This document shows positions 52,580 through 63,174 of a stretch of DNA of 64,000 nucleotides, one piece after another. The notes under the pieces were generated by a model. The model was given only the letters and a program-made list of their open reading frames with translations. It did no database searches and was not told where the DNA came from. Made by a program: the position numbers and the translations under genes. How positions within the stretch are numbered: the stretch's first letter is position 1; the number at the start of each line of letters is the position of its first letter. Source of the stretch: JAEUMG01 sp963805405 (GTDB lineage: Bacteria; Pseudomonadota; Alphaproteobacteria; Rhizobiales; Aestuariivirgaceae); NCBI GenBank assembly GCA_963805405.1, contig CAWDUC010000011.1:1-64000 (forward strand). The letters run 5' to 3'.

Positions 52580-54091
52580 TCAGCGGTAAGCGCGATTTTC
52601 TCGCCGGCGCTGGACGGAAGATGGAATGTTCAATGATTCCCGATATTTAGCGACTGTCCGCCGGGCAATCTCGATGCCTTCCTTGCGCAGACGCTCGACA
52701 ATTTGGTCGTCGGACAGAACATTTTCAGCAGATTCCGATTCGATCAGTTCCCTGACCCGATGACGTACGGCTTCCGCCGAATGGGCATCGCCTCCCTCGG
52801 CAGAGGCAATCGCGGTCGTAAAGAAATATTTCAGTTCGAATATGCCGCGTGGTGTCGCCATGTATTTGTTCGACGTGACGCGGCTCACCGTCAATTCATG
52901 CATCGAAATCGCATCCGCGACCGTCTTGAGATTAAGGGGGCGGAGATGCTGGATGCCGAGCACAAGAAAGGCATCCTGCTGGCGGACGATCTCGCGCGCC
53001 ACTTTCAGGATCGTCTTGGCGCGCTGGTCGAGACTTTTGACCAGCCAGGCGGCATTGGCCTGACATTCCGAGAGGTAGACGCGATCTTCCTCGCGCGCCG
53101 CGTGTTTTGAGACCCGCGCCATATATTGGTTGTTCAGCAGTACGCGGGGCAGCGTCTCGCTGTTGAGTTCGACCAGCCATGTCCCGTCGGGTGCCGCGCG
53201 TACGAAAATATCGGGCACTACCGACTGCACCGGATCGGCGCCGAATGCGAAGCCCGGCTTGGGATTGAGCCGCCTGATCTCGGCGACCATCTCCTTGATG
53301 TCGTCGAGATCGACTTTGCAGGCGGCTTTCAATGCAGCGAAGTCGCGCTTGCGGATAAGATCGAGATTGGCGAGGAGCGCCGCCATTGCCGGGTCATACC
53401 GGTCGCGGTCTTTGAGCTGCAGAGCAAGGCATTCCGCGAGATCGCGCGCGAACACGCCGGGCGGATCGAAACCCTGAAGCACATGAAGCACGCGCTCGAC
53501 ATGGGCCGCATCGGTGCCGAGTATAGTCGCTATCGATTCAAGATCGCTGGTGAGATAGCCGGCTTCGTTGACCGTGCCGATCAATTGTTGGCCGATCAGA
53601 CGATCTGCGGGGTCGACCAGCGCCAAGGGCAGTTGTTCGGTCAAATGCTCGACAAGGGTGATTCCCCTGGTAAGCGAGGCATCGAAATCGAGGCCTTCAC
53701 CGTCGATTGCAACGCCTCTGGTGGCGCGCAGCAGTGACCAGTTCGAATCGGCCTGACCCGCCTCCGGCCTTGCCGCCGCATCAGCGCGCGCTTCGTCGGG
53801 ATAGACATTGGCAAGATCAGTATCGAGCGATTCGATCTTGTCGACGGCGCCGGCATCGCTGGCAAGCGCACTGGCCACATCGGCCTGCTGCTGCTCTTCG
53901 CGCTCCACGCGTTCGGATTCGGGTTCGCCGCGCTCGTCTCGCTCCAGCAGCGGATTGCGCTCGAGTTCACCCTCGACGAAGGCCTGCAATTCGAGGTTCG
54001 ACATTTGCAGCAGCTTGATCGCCTGCTGCAATTGCGGCGTCATGACCAGGGATTGTCCCTGGCGAAGTTCGAGCCGTTGCGCGAGCGCCAT
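52580..54091 (-). CDS. rpoN: RNA polymerase sigma-54 factor RpoN
   Basis: The protein has 503 residues. Region I is Gln/Leu rich (RLELRQGQSLVMTPQLQQAIKLLQMSNLEL), followed by an acidic linker, the core-binding domain, and the C-terminal RpoN box ARRTVAKYRESL. It recognises -24/-12 promoters and needs AAA activators. Length and all three regions are complete. It sits directly downstream of lptB. Confidence 0.96.
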   Translation of the reverse strand: MALAQRLELRQGQSLVMTPQLQQAIKLLQMSNLELQAFVEGELERNPLLERDERGEPESERVEREEQQQADVASALASDAGAVDKIESLDTDLANVYPDEARADAAARPEAGQADSNWSLLRATRGVAIDGEGLDFDASLTRGITLVEHLTEQLPLALVDPADRLIGQQLIGTVNEAGYLTSDLESIATILGTDAAHVERVLHVLQGFDPPGVFARDLAECLALQLKDRDRYDPAMAALLANLDLIRKRDFAALKAACKVDLDDIKEMVAEIRRLNPKPGFAFGADPVQSVVPDIFVRAAPDGTWLVELNSETLPRVLLNNQYMARVSKHAAREEDRVYLSECQANAAWLVKSLDQRAKTILKVAREIVRQQDAFLVLGIQHLRPLNLKTVADAISMHELTVSRVTSNKYMATPRGIFELKYFFTTAIASAEGGDAHSAEAVRHRVRELIESESAENVLSDDQIVERLRKEGIEIARRTVAKYRESLNIPSSVQRRRENRAYR

Positions 54092-54106
54092 GAGACCGCA
54101 CCCCCG

Positions 54107-54963
54107 CTACAATGAGAACTGGTCGCCTAGATAGTAGCGGCGAACATCCGGGTCGCTGACGATATCGTGTGGCGATCCCTCGGTCAGGACCCTGCCCTCG
54201 TGGATGATGAGGGCCCGGTCAATGAGTTCGAGTGTTTCTCGGACGTTGTGATCCGTAATAAGCACCCCGATTCCCCGAGCCGTGAGCTGTCGCACCAGGT
54301 TGCGAATATCACCGATTGCGATCGGGTCAATTCCGGCAAAAGGCTCGTCGAGGAGCATGAATTCGGGTCGGGCGGCGAGGGCGCGGGCGATTTCCACGCG
54401 GCGACGCTCTCCGCCAGATAGTGCAAGAGCCGACGAATGCGGCGAAGATGGGCAATTGAGAATTCATCGAGCAACTCACGCAACTCACTCTCGCGCCTGT
54501 CCCGGTCCGGTTCGACGAACTCAAGCACCGCGAGTATGTTTTCCTCAACCGTGAGTCCGCGAAAGATCGAACTCTCTTGGGGCAGATACCCGATTCCCAG
54601 CCTTGCCCGCTGGTACATCGGCAAATGCGTAATATCCACCCCGTCGAGACTGATCGTTCCCCGGTCGGCCGCAATCAGGCCGGTGATCATGTAGAACACC
54701 GTCGTCTTGCCGGCGCCATTGGGTCCCAGCAGCCCCACGGCTTCCCCGCGCCTAACGGCAAGACTCACACCGCGGACCACGGGCCGGCGCCGATAGCTCT
54801 TCGCCAATTCGGTCGCCACAAGGCCCGGCCGGTCCGCGCGTTGGTCTCGGGACGAAAAGCGGGCCTCGGTTCCATCGGCCTGTTGGGCTTCAATTGCCCA
54901 TCGTGCTGAAACCGAGCCCGGATTCGACCGTCGAGCCGTCGAGACTTCACCGTTCTGCGCCAC
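54107..54963 (-). pseudogene. lptB: LPS export ABC ATPase LptB, one frameshift (probable consensus error)
   Basis: The intact form is about 285 residues with a 48-residue N-terminal extension. Walker A is GLLGPNGAGKTT and the Q-loop is GYLPQES. Near 54429 one base is missing. The other frame gives LALSGGERRRVEIARALA (signature), FMLLDEPFAGIDP (Walker B) and LITDHNVRE (switch His). LptB is essential for LPS transport in most Gram-negatives, so a true frameshift here is unlikely. It drives LptFG together with LptC and LptA encoded just upstream. Confidence 0.88.
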
Positions 54964-55003
54964 CGGGATTACCGCCTATTTCCGTTAATTTAGCGTAAAA
55001 CAA

Positions 55004-55579
55004 TCACTTTTGATCGTTGACGAAACTGCCGCGCACGCGGCCGCCGGTCAGTTCGCTCTTGTTGGTATCGAGATCGACGAAGAGCTTGGTACCGGTCAGG
55101 ACGTTCTTGCCCTGCACAATCTTAACATTGTCACCAACAGTCAGGTCATTGGCCTTGACGTCCATCTTGGCCCATTTGCCGGTCACGGTCTGCTTGTCGG
55201 TGACGATGACGACATTTCCGGTGGCATCAAGAAACGTCACGTCGCTCTTCTTTTCCTTGGTCGTCGGATCAATCACGTCGGCATAGGTCACGACCAGTTC
55301 GTCGCAGGTCATATGCACATCGGTGCGCTTGGCATCGACATTGCCCTTGAAAACCGCCTGTTTCTTGTCATCGAAGATTTCCATCTGGTCGGCTTCGATA
55401 TTCACTTCCTTGGGAACGGCATCCTTCTTTCCGGGCTTTGCCGCCTTTTCGGTCTTGGCCGCCTTTTCGGTCTTGGCCGCCGCAGGCTGTTCCGGCGTCG
55501 TTTCCGCGAGGCCTGGCGCTGCCAGCAGGCACAAGGCGAGAATTGCGCCAAGCGGCGCAATTGGCTTAAAACTGGTCAT
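55004..55579 (-). CDS. lptA: LPS transport periplasmic protein LptA
   Basis: The protein has 191 residues. The signal peptide ends near APGLAETTPE. A Lys/Ala spacer with KTEKAA repeats precedes the OstA-like beta-jellyroll (VNIEADQMEIFDDKKQAVFKG, VTGKWAKMDVKANDLTVGDNVKIVQGKNVLTG). It forms the periplasmic LPS bridge. Its start overlaps the lptC stop by 4 nt. Confidence 0.93.
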   Translation of the reverse strand: MTSFKPIAPLGAILALCLLAAPGLAETTPEQPAAAKTEKAAKTEKAAKPGKKDAVPKEVNIEADQMEIFDDKKQAVFKGNVDAKRTDVHMTCDELVVTYADVIDPTTKEKKSDVTFLDATGNVVIVTDKQTVTGKWAKMDVKANDLTVGDNVKIVQGKNVLTGTKLFVDLDTNKSELTGGRVRGSFVNDQK

Positions 55580-56223
55580 TGCTTGCCGTCTCCTTCGCTG
55601 GGCTTATTTATGAACTTGGCCCGGACCCTATCCTTAAACAGTATGTTCTTGCCGTCATCGGTTATTTCAAGGCCGTTGGCATTTATGGTGCCCGACCCGA
55701 AAACCACCACGACAGCCGTATCGGAGGTCATCTTTTTGGTCGTCGTGTCGACATGGGCGCGATCCATGTCGGCCGTGAACCGCCCTTCCGAAACGATATG
55801 GACCTTGCCATCAAGGTCCAACGTCTTGGCGTCGGTATCATAAAGCCCCCCATTGGCGGCAAGCGTGATGATCTCGCCGCTATTGCGCCGGAAACGCCCC
55901 GCCACCACGGTCAAGTGAACCTTGTGCGGCTCGGTCTTGTCCTGCAACGCGGTCTTCGAGGAAAAACTGTAGGGCTGGTTCTGCTTGTCGAAGCCGGTAA
56001 CGGTGGCGGTCGTGGCAGCGCCCTGCTCCGGATTGTCGACCACGACCGGAGCCGCCGGCGGCTTGGGAACGAGGGCGTTGAACACCCCGGCCTGCCAGAA
56101 GAAGGAGGCCATCAAAGCAAGGCCTGCGGCAATCGCGCCCCAGCCGATAAACGGCGCCAGGCGGTAGCGCGTCATGGCGCGCGACACCAACGCGGAATCG
56201 CTGGTCCGGGCGCTAGTGTGCAA
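55576..56223 (-). CDS. lptC: LPS export protein LptC
   Basis: The protein has 215 residues. One N-terminal membrane anchor (IGWGAIAAGLALMASFFW) is followed by a periplasmic OstA-like fold (LHTLTANGGLYDTDAKTLDL-type strands; VDTTTKKMTSDTAVVVVFGSGTINANGLEI). It hands LPS from LptB2FG to LptA. It overlaps rnd by 11 nt and lptA by 4 nt. Confidence 0.9.
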   Translation of the reverse strand: MHTSARTSDSALVSRAMTRYRLAPFIGWGAIAAGLALMASFFWQAGVFNALVPKPPAAPVVVDNPEQGAATTATVTGFDKQNQPYSFSSKTALQDKTEPHKVHLTVVAGRFRRNSGEIITLAANGGLYDTDAKTLDLDGKVHIVSEGRFTADMDRAHVDTTTKKMTSDTAVVVVFGSGTINANGLEITDDGKNILFKDRVRAKFINKPSEGDGKQ

Positions 56224-56824
56224 AGACGTCGTCCTCGGTCCATCCGCCGAGGTCGAGGGCAGCGCGTACCGGCACGCATTCGAAGCATTTGCGGGCGAGT
56301 TCCGTTCGACCTTCCCGATCGAGCATCTGATCGAGCCGGCTCTTCAACTCATGGAGATAGAGCACGTCCTGGGCGGCATACTGCTTCTGGGGGTCGGAAA
56401 TCACATGCGCGCCCCAGTCGGAGCTCTGCTGTGTCTTGTTGATCTCAACGCCGAGCAATTCGCGGATCAGGTCCTTGAGCCCATGCTTGTCGGTATAGGT
56501 CCGCACCAGTTTGGACGCGATCTTGGTGCAATAAAGCGGGGCCACGTCGATGCCGAGGTAGACCTTGAGCGTCGCGACATCGAAACGCGCGAAATGGAAG
56601 ATCTTGAGGACCTCCGGATTGGTCAGCAACGCCTTCAATCGCGGGGCATCGTAAGTGGAACGGTCGAGCTGGACGATATGCGCATTGCCGTCGCCCGAGG
56701 ACAGCTGCACCAGGCATAATTTGTCGCGACGGGGCAAAAGCCCCAGCGTCTCGGTATCCACCGCTACGGACGGGCCAAAGTCGATCGCGGCGGGCAGGTC
56801 GCCCCTATAGAGCTTTATGGACAT
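56213..56824 (-). CDS. rnd: Ribonuclease D-like 3'-5' exonuclease
   Basis: The protein has 203 residues. DEDD motifs: AVDTETLGL (first D and E), FHFARFDVATL (D), and QKQYAAQDVLYLHEL (YxxxD). It is the short form without HRDC domains, common in alphaproteobacteria beside lptC. It trims the 3' ends of tRNA and other stable RNAs. A tRNA-Leu gene lies 14 bp upstream. Confidence 0.93.
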   Translation of the reverse strand: MSIKLYRGDLPAAIDFGPSVAVDTETLGLLPRRDKLCLVQLSSGDGNAHIVQLDRSTYDAPRLKALLTNPEVLKIFHFARFDVATLKVYLGIDVAPLYCTKIASKLVRTYTDKHGLKDLIRELLGVEINKTQQSSDWGAHVISDPQKQYAAQDVLYLHELKSRLDQMLDREGRTELARKCFECVPVRAALDLGGWTEDDVFAH

Positions 56825-56837
56825 CGGTGCCTGTGAA

Positions 56838-57458
<621 letters not shown>

Positions 57459-57490
57459 TGGTCGGCAGCCGATCGGCATACAGGTATTGC

Positions 57491-57554
57491 GTCCTCTCCC
57501 GTTTACGGGAGAGGAGAGGGGCCCATTGCGAAGCAATGGGAAAGGTGAGGGGGC
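57491..57554 (+). repeat. Two-hairpin palindromic repeat, copy 1
   Basis: CCTCTCCCG-TTTA-CGGGAGAGG is followed by CCCATTGC-GAA-GCAATGGG and AAAGGTGAGGGG. It has the same layout as copies at 57566-57635, 62751-62814 and 63175-63237. It faces copy 2 head to head. Confidence 0.75.
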
Positions 57555-57565
57555 TTTGTCGCATT

Positions 57566-57635
57566 CATCCCCTCATCTCCCCCATGCCACTTCGTGTCAT
57601 GGGTCCCCCTCTTCTCCCGCAGGCGGGAGAAGACT
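57566..57635 (-). repeat. Two-hairpin palindromic repeat, copy 2 (inverted)
   Basis: On the minus strand CTTCTCCCGC/GCGGGAGAAG is followed by a second, sequence-different hairpin (CCCATG...CATGGG) and GATGAGGGG. With copy 1 it makes an inverted pair with no gene inside. Confidence 0.65.
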
Positions 57636-57644
57636 AGCTTCGTT

Positions 57645-59450
57645 TCAATTCTCATCCATCTTGAGGGCGGCGATGAAGGCTTCCTGCGGGATTTCGACCT
57701 TGCCGAACTGCCGCATCTTCTTCTTGCCTTCCTTCTGCTTGTCGAGAAGCTTGCGCTTGCGCGTGATGTCGCCGCCATAGCATTTGGCGGTCACGTCCTT
57801 GCGCATCGCGGATAAGGTTTCGCGCGCCACGATCTTGCCGCCGATCGCCGCCTGGATCGGCACCTGGAACATGTGGCGGGGGATCAGTTCCTTCAGCTTC
57901 TCGCACATGACGCGGCCCCGCTGCTCGGCGCGCGCCCGGTGCACGACCATGGCCAGCGCATCGACAGGCTCGGCATTGACGAGGATCGAGAGGCGAACGA
58001 GATCGCCTTCCTCATAGCCGATCATCTTGTAGTCGAAGCTCGCATAGCCGCGGCTCACCGATTTGAGCCGGTCATAGAAATCGAACACCACTTCATTGAG
58101 CGGCAATTCATAGACGAGCATGGCGCGCGGCGCCGGCATAGGTGAGCTGCTTCTGGCGGCCGCGGCGGTCCTCGCAGAGCTTCAGAATCGAGCCCAGATA
58201 TTCGTCCGGCACCAGGATCGTCGCCTCGATCCACGGCTCCTCGATCGCCAGGATCAAGGTCGCGTCGGGGAGATCGACCGGGATTGTGCAATTCGATCGT
58301 TTCGCCCGAGCGCAAATTGACCTTGTAGATGACCGAGGGCGCGGTGGTGATGATATCGACGTTGAATTCGCGCTCGATCCGCTCACGGATGATTTCGAGA
58401 TGGAGCAGGCCCAGAAATCCGCAGCGGAAGCCGAAGCCGAGCGCGGCGGATGTTTCCATGTCATAGGAGAAGCTCGCATCATTGAGGCGCAATTTGCCCA
58501 TCGCCTCGCGCAGATCCTCGAAACGCGCGGCATCGACCGGGAAGAATCCGGCAAAGACCACCGGCTGCGCCGGCTTGAAGCCCGGCAGATGCTTGCGACG
58601 CCGGACGCTTCTCGTCGGTGACCGTATCGCCGACGCGGGTGTCGGCGACCTGCTTGATCGCTGCGGTGAAGAAGCCGATCTCGCCCGGCCCCAGGCTTTC
58701 GACCATTTCCTTCTTGGGCCGCGAAATGCCGACGCGCTCGATCTGATAGGACGCGTTGGTCGACATCAAAGTGACGCGCTGGCCCTTCCTCAATTCGCCG
58801 TCGACGACGCGAACCAGAACGACGACGCCCAGATAGGCATCATACCAGCTATCGACGAGCAGAGCCTTCAATGGCGCCGAGCGATCGCCCTTGGGCGCCG
58901 GCAGGCGATGCACGATCGCTTCAAGCACATCCGGCACGCCGATTCCGGTCTTGGCCGAGATCTCAAGCGCATCGGACGCATCGAGGCCGATCACATCCTC
59001 GATCTGCTGGCGCACGCGGTCGGGCTCGGCGGCCGGGAGGTCGACCTTGTTCAGGACCGGAATGATCTCGTGATTATTGGCAATGGCCTGATAGACATTG
59101 GCGAGCGTCTGCGCTTCGACGCCCTGGCTCGCGTCCACGACGAGGAGCGAACCCTCGCAGGCGGCGAGCGAACGCGAAACCTCGTAGGCGAAGTCGACAT
59201 GGCCCGGCGTGTCGATGAGATTGAGCACGTATTTCTCGCCGTTCTTGGCGGTATAATCGAGGCGGACAGTATTGGCCTTGATCGTGATGCCGCGTTCTCG
59301 TTCGAGGTCCATCGAATCGAGAATCTGGCTCACCATATCGCGGTCGGCGACGGCACCGCATAGTTGAATCAAGCGGTCGGCCAGGGTCGATTTGCCGTGG
59401 TCGATATGTGCGATGATGGAGAAATTGCGAATATTCTGGGGATCGGTCAT
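57645..59450 (-). pseudogene. lepA: Elongation factor 4 (LepA), three single-base insertions
   Basis: Removing three bases (near 58595, 58280 and 58130) gives exactly 600 residues, the normal length. G-motifs: IAHIDHGKSTLADRL (G1), DTPGHVDF (G3), NKVDLPAAEPD (G4). Later blocks in other frames: PVVFAGFFPVDAARFEDLREAM, FGFRCGFLGLLHLEIIRERIERE, YELPLNEVVFDFYDRLKSVSRGYASFDY and the LepA C-terminal domain with KRKLLDKQKEGKKKM. LepA helps ribosome assembly or back-translocation. Clean conservation points to consensus errors. Confidence 0.9.
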
Positions 59451-59501
59451 TGCGGGCGGTGTTTCGCATCCGCCTCGCATGCGGTCAAGCTTGCGAAGCT
59501 G

Positions 59502-60245
59502 CTAGCCTGGCCCGACGACGCCCAAGGCCGGCAATTTTACGGAAAGGCTCTTAGGGTCGATGCCAAGGGTGGTGCCCAGAATGTTCAGCTCGAGGCCTTC
59601 ATCCAGCGCAAGACTTGCCCCGACCAGTCCCCAGGCCGAGATCTGCCAACCGGTGCCGCTCGGCGTTTTCGCCCATTTGAACCCGGCTCCCAGATAATCC
59701 TTGCCGATCGCCGTTGCCGGCATTTCGGTTTGCAGTCCCTGCACATGGCGGGTGAGCCAGGCGATGAAACTGTTGGAATTGGGTCCTGGCCAGACCGTGT
59801 AGGAACCTTGCTTCTGCCAGGGATAGGCAGCGATGACCCTCTCGATCTCGGGGATCATCCGATCGGCAGCTTCGCCGCGGATCTCGCTCACGACATAAGG
59901 CATATTGCCGTACCAGAAGGCATCGGCCTTGTAATTGTCGCGGCGTACCGGATTTCCCCAGCCCACCACGTCATAGCGCACCCAGGGCGCTTCGCCTTTC
60001 GGCTTCATGACGATCCAGGTATGGACGGCGAATATGCCCTTCCAGCGTCCGGTGCGGGCGGCCATGATGCGTATGCTCGCATCCGGTTCGGAACTGGCTT
60101 TGGGCAGGACGCCCGAAGATTCCCAGCTCGCCGTACGCCAGCTATCCGGCCAGCCGCGGGCATAGCCGATCGCCGTTCCGACCATGATCGGAATCAGGAT
60201 CACCGCCAGCAATCCACCAAAGAAGATAGCCAAGATACGCCTCAT
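59502..60245 (-). CDS. DUF3750 domain protein, membrane anchored
   Basis: The protein has 247 residues. An N-terminal helix (ILAIFFGGLLAVILIPIMVGTAIGY) is followed by a conserved domain (IRIMAARTGRWKGIFAVHTWIVMKPKG, RYDVVGWG, WPGPNSNSFIAWLTRHV). The HTW and NSNSF elements recall permuted papain-like folds, so a peptidase-like role is possible but unproven. ATG 60245 is placed before the membrane helix. Confidence 0.8.
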   Translation of the reverse strand: MRRILAIFFGGLLAVILIPIMVGTAIGYARGWPDSWRTASWESSGVLPKASSEPDASIRIMAARTGRWKGIFAVHTWIVMKPKGEAPWVRYDVVGWGNPVRRDNYKADAFWYGNMPYVVSEIRGEAADRMIPEIERVIAAYPWQKQGSYTVWPGPNSNSFIAWLTRHVQGLQTEMPATAIGKDYLGAGFKWAKTPSGTGWQISAWGLVGASLALDEGLELNILGTTLGIDPKSLSVKLPALGVVGPG

Positions 60246-60330
60246 TGCTGTCCCCGAACTGAAGGCATCAATCGAGTGAGAATCGCTTCCGCCTGTGTCC
60301 GGATTGTGGAATGGCCGTTCGCGCGGCGGC

Positions 60331-62733
60331 TTACCGTCGCAATACGCCGCCTGTCGCTTTCTGTACTTGCGCGACGATCCTCGCACTCACCGCTTCGATT
60401 TCCTCGTCCGTCAAAGTCTTCTCGCGCGGATTGAGCGTCACTTCGATGGCGAGCGACTTCTTGCCTTCGCCGAGCGCGCCGCCCGAAAATACATCGAAGA
60501 CCATGACGTCGCCAATCAAGGCCTTGTCGGCACCCTTGGCCGCCTTGACGAGCTTGTCGGCCTCGACAGCATCGTCGACGACAAAGGCAAAGTCGCGGCT
60601 CACCGCCATCAAGTCGGAGACATTGAGCGCCGCACGCGTCGCACTCTTTGCCTTCGCGGCCGGAATCGCCGAGAGCACGATTTCAAACCCGACAAGCGGA
60701 CCCCTTACATCCATTGCCGCAAGCACGCGCGGATGAATCTCGCCGAATGTGGCGAGCTTGTTCGGCGGGCCCATCTGGATCGTGCCGGAGCGGCCGGGAT
60801 GATACCAGGCCGGCGCGCCAGCAACGATCTGCATCGTTGCGACAGGAGCCCCTGCCGCTTCGAGCACCGCAAGCGCATCGGCCTTGGCATCGAAGGCATC
60901 GACGGGACGCGAGCCGCCCTGCCATTGGCGCGGCACGGCCTGGCCGCGGCGTATGCCGGACGCGCGCAAGGTCTCATCCTTCATGCGATCGCCGGCATAG
61001 GCCTGTCCGACTTCGAATAGAGCCAGGTCGGCAAAGCCGCGCGCCATGTTGCGGCCTGCCGCGGCGATCAGGTTGGGAAGTAGCGAAGGCCGCATGTCCG
61101 AGAGTTCGGACGAGATCGGATTGGCAAGCTTGAGTTCGGGCTGGCCGCCGCCGAAGAGCCTTGCCTGTTCCTCCGGCAGGAAGGACCAGGTCACGGCTTC
61201 ATTGAGGCCGCGCGCGGCAAGCATGCGGCGCGCCGCCACCATGCGCTTCTGCTGGGTATTGAGGATCGGCTTTGCAACCGCGCTCGGCCGCTCCATCGCG
61301 GCAAGCGGCACGTTGTCGAGCCCGACAATGCGGCAGATGTCTTCGACGAGATCAGCTTCGCCATGCACATCCGGCCGCCAGGAGGGCACGGCGCATTGCA
61401 ACCCGGCCGCCGTCTCCGTTACTCCGAAACCAAGTGCGACGAGGATGCGCATTTGCTCCGCCAGCGGAACATCGACGCCGCCCAGGGACTTTACGCGATC
61501 CTTGCGCAGCAGGTAGCTGCGCGCGGTGTCCGGCACCTTGCCGGCAACGACGAGCGTCGAGGCCTCGCCGCCGCAAAGGTCGAGAATCATCCGCGATGCG
61601 ATCTCGGCACCCGTTTCGGTGAAAGCCGGATCGATGCCGCGTTCGTTGCGGTAGCGTGCATCCGAATTGACGCCAAGCTTGCGACCCGTCGCAGCCGTCC
61701 GCAAGGGATCGAAGTATGCGGCCTCGAGAAACACATTCACGGTTTCGGCCGAACATCCGGCATGTTCGCCACCAATGATGCCGCCAACCGCTTCTGGCCC
61801 GGCATCATCGGCGATCACCGTCATGCCGTCCGACAAGCGATAGGTCTTGCCGTCCAGCGCCAGCATTTCTTCGCCTTCGTGCGCAAACCGCGCCTTGATA
61901 TTGCCCTGGACTTTGTCGGCATCGAAGACATGCAAGGGCCGCGCATAGGCAAAGGTGATGTAGTTGGTGATGTCGACGAGTGCTGAGATCGGGCGCAGTC
62001 CGATCGCCGTCAATCGCCGTTTCAGCCAGTCGGGCGACGGGCCATTCTTCACACCCTTGAAGTAACGCCCGACGAAAAGCGGACACGGCTTGTTGTCGCC
62101 GTTCGGGAAATCGAGCGACACCTTGATCGGCGATTCGAATTTGCCGGGCACCGCCTTGACATCGAGAGCTTTCAGCTTGCCGAGGCCTTTAGCGGCAAGA
62201 TCGCGGGCAATCCCATAAACGCCAAGTGCATCGGGGCGATTGGGCGTCACCTTGATGTAAATCATCGGATCGTCGAGGCCCAAGGCCACCGCCGCGGGTG
62301 TGCCGATCGCAATGTCGCCGTGAAGATCGATGATGCCGTCATGATCCTGCGAGATGAGAAGCTCGCGCTCCGAACACAACATGCCGTTCGATTCGACACC
62401 GCGGATCACGCCCTTTTCGAGATCGACCCCGGTTCCCGGAATATGCGTGCCGGCGGGTGCGAAAATACCGGTCATTCCGGTGCGTGCATTTGGTGCGCCA
62501 CAGACAACCTGGATCAGGCCGTCCTTGGTTTCGACATCGCACACGCGCAAGCGATCGGCATTGGGATGCTTCTTCGCCTCGCGCACGCGCGCCACCGTGA
62601 AGGCGCCGAGCGCCTTCGCCTTGTCCTCGACCGCTTCGACTTCGAGACCGACACCGATCAGTCCACTGACGATCTCGTCGAGCGTTGCATTGGTCTCGAG
62701 ATAATCCTTGAGCCAGGACAGCGTGAATTTCAT
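60331..62733 (-). CDS. pheT: Phenylalanyl-tRNA synthetase beta subunit
   Basis: The protein has 800 residues: N-terminal tRNA-binding domain (ALGAFTVARVREAKKHPNADRLRVCDVET), B3/B4 editing, B5, core and C-terminal anticodon-binding fold (MAVSRDFAFVVDDAVEADKLVKAAKG, REKTLTDEEIEAVSARIV). It pairs with PheS to charge tRNA-Phe. The start follows GAGGCTT. It is separated from pheS by a DUF559 insertion. Confidence 0.97.
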   Translation of the reverse strand: MKFTLSWLKDYLETNATLDEIVSGLIGVGLEVEAVEDKAKALGAFTVARVREAKKHPNADRLRVCDVETKDGLIQVVCGAPNARTGMTGIFAPAGTHIPGTGVDLEKGVIRGVESNGMLCSERELLISQDHDGIIDLHGDIAIGTPAAVALGLDDPMIYIKVTPNRPDALGVYGIARDLAAKGLGKLKALDVKAVPGKFESPIKVSLDFPNGDNKPCPLFVGRYFKGVKNGPSPDWLKRRLTAIGLRPISALVDITNYITFAYARPLHVFDADKVQGNIKARFAHEGEEMLALDGKTYRLSDGMTVIADDAGPEAVGGIIGGEHAGCSAETVNVFLEAAYFDPLRTAATGRKLGVNSDARYRNERGIDPAFTETGAEIASRMILDLCGGEASTLVVAGKVPDTARSYLLRKDRVKSLGGVDVPLAEQMRILVALGFGVTETAAGLQCAVPSWRPDVHGEADLVEDICRIVGLDNVPLAAMERPSAVAKPILNTQQKRMVAARRMLAARGLNEAVTWSFLPEEQARLFGGGQPELKLANPISSELSDMRPSLLPNLIAAAGRNMARGFADLALFEVGQAYAGDRMKDETLRASGIRRGQAVPRQWQGGSRPVDAFDAKADALAVLEAAGAPVATMQIVAGAPAWYHPGRSGTIQMGPPNKLATFGEIHPRVLAAMDVRGPLVGFEIVLSAIPAAKAKSATRAALNVSDLMAVSRDFAFVVDDAVEADKLVKAAKGADKALIGDVMVFDVFSGGALGEGKKSLAIEVTLNPREKTLTDEEIEAVSARIVAQVQKATGGVLRR

Positions 62734-62750
62734 TGCATAAGCCTCGTATT

Positions 62751-62814
62751 GTCCTCTCCCGCCTGCGGGAGAGGAAGAGGGGCCCATTGCGCAGCAATGG
62801 GAAAGGTGAGGGGA
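62751..62814 (+). repeat. Two-hairpin palindromic repeat, copy 3
   Basis: CCTCTCCCGC-CT-GCGGGAGAGG, then CCCATTGC-GCA-GCAATGGG, AAAGGTGAGGGG. It ends 4 bp before the stop of the DUF559 gene. Confidence 0.8.
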
Positions 62815-62818
62815 ACAA

Positions 62819-63172
62819 CTATCCATTTTCGTTCAGCGCTCCTAGGATCAGCGCAAGCACCTGATCCATTCCGCACATGACCTCTTCATTCTGTATGCGG
62901 ATCACACGATAGCCGATCGACTTCAATGCTTGCGTGCGGCGCCTGTCGCTTTCCATCTCGGCAGCGGTCGAATGCGTTGCACCATCGACTTCGACGACGA
63001 GCCGACCGTCCCGACAGAGGAAGTCGGCGATATAGGGCCCAACCGGCGCCTGCCGAATGAACTTGAAGCCATTGAGCTTGCGATTGCGGAGTTGCTCCCA
63101 TAGGCGCTTCTCGGCGAGCGTGCTGTCGCGTCTCAAATCCCGTGCCGTCGAAAGCTTGGCAGCTAAGCGCAT
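62819..63172 (-). CDS. DUF559 (Vsr/restriction-endonuclease-like) protein
   Basis: The protein has 117 residues. ARDLRRDSTLAEKRLWEQLRNRKLNGFKFIRQAPVGPYIADFLCRDGRLVVEVDGATH contains the D...ExD core of the endonuclease fold (Asp in IADF, Glu and Asp in VEVDG). RRRTQALKSIGYRVIRI continues the family. It is flanked exactly by inverted repeats and sits between pheS and pheT. The start at 63172 touches copy 4. It may be a self-spreading nuclease unit, which is inference. Confidence 0.85.
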   Translation of the reverse strand: MRLAAKLSTARDLRRDSTLAEKRLWEQLRNRKLNGFKFIRQAPVGPYIADFLCRDGRLVVEVDGATHSTAAEMESDRRRTQALKSIGYRVIRIQNEEVMCGMDQVLALILGALNENG

Positions 63173-63174
63173 GG

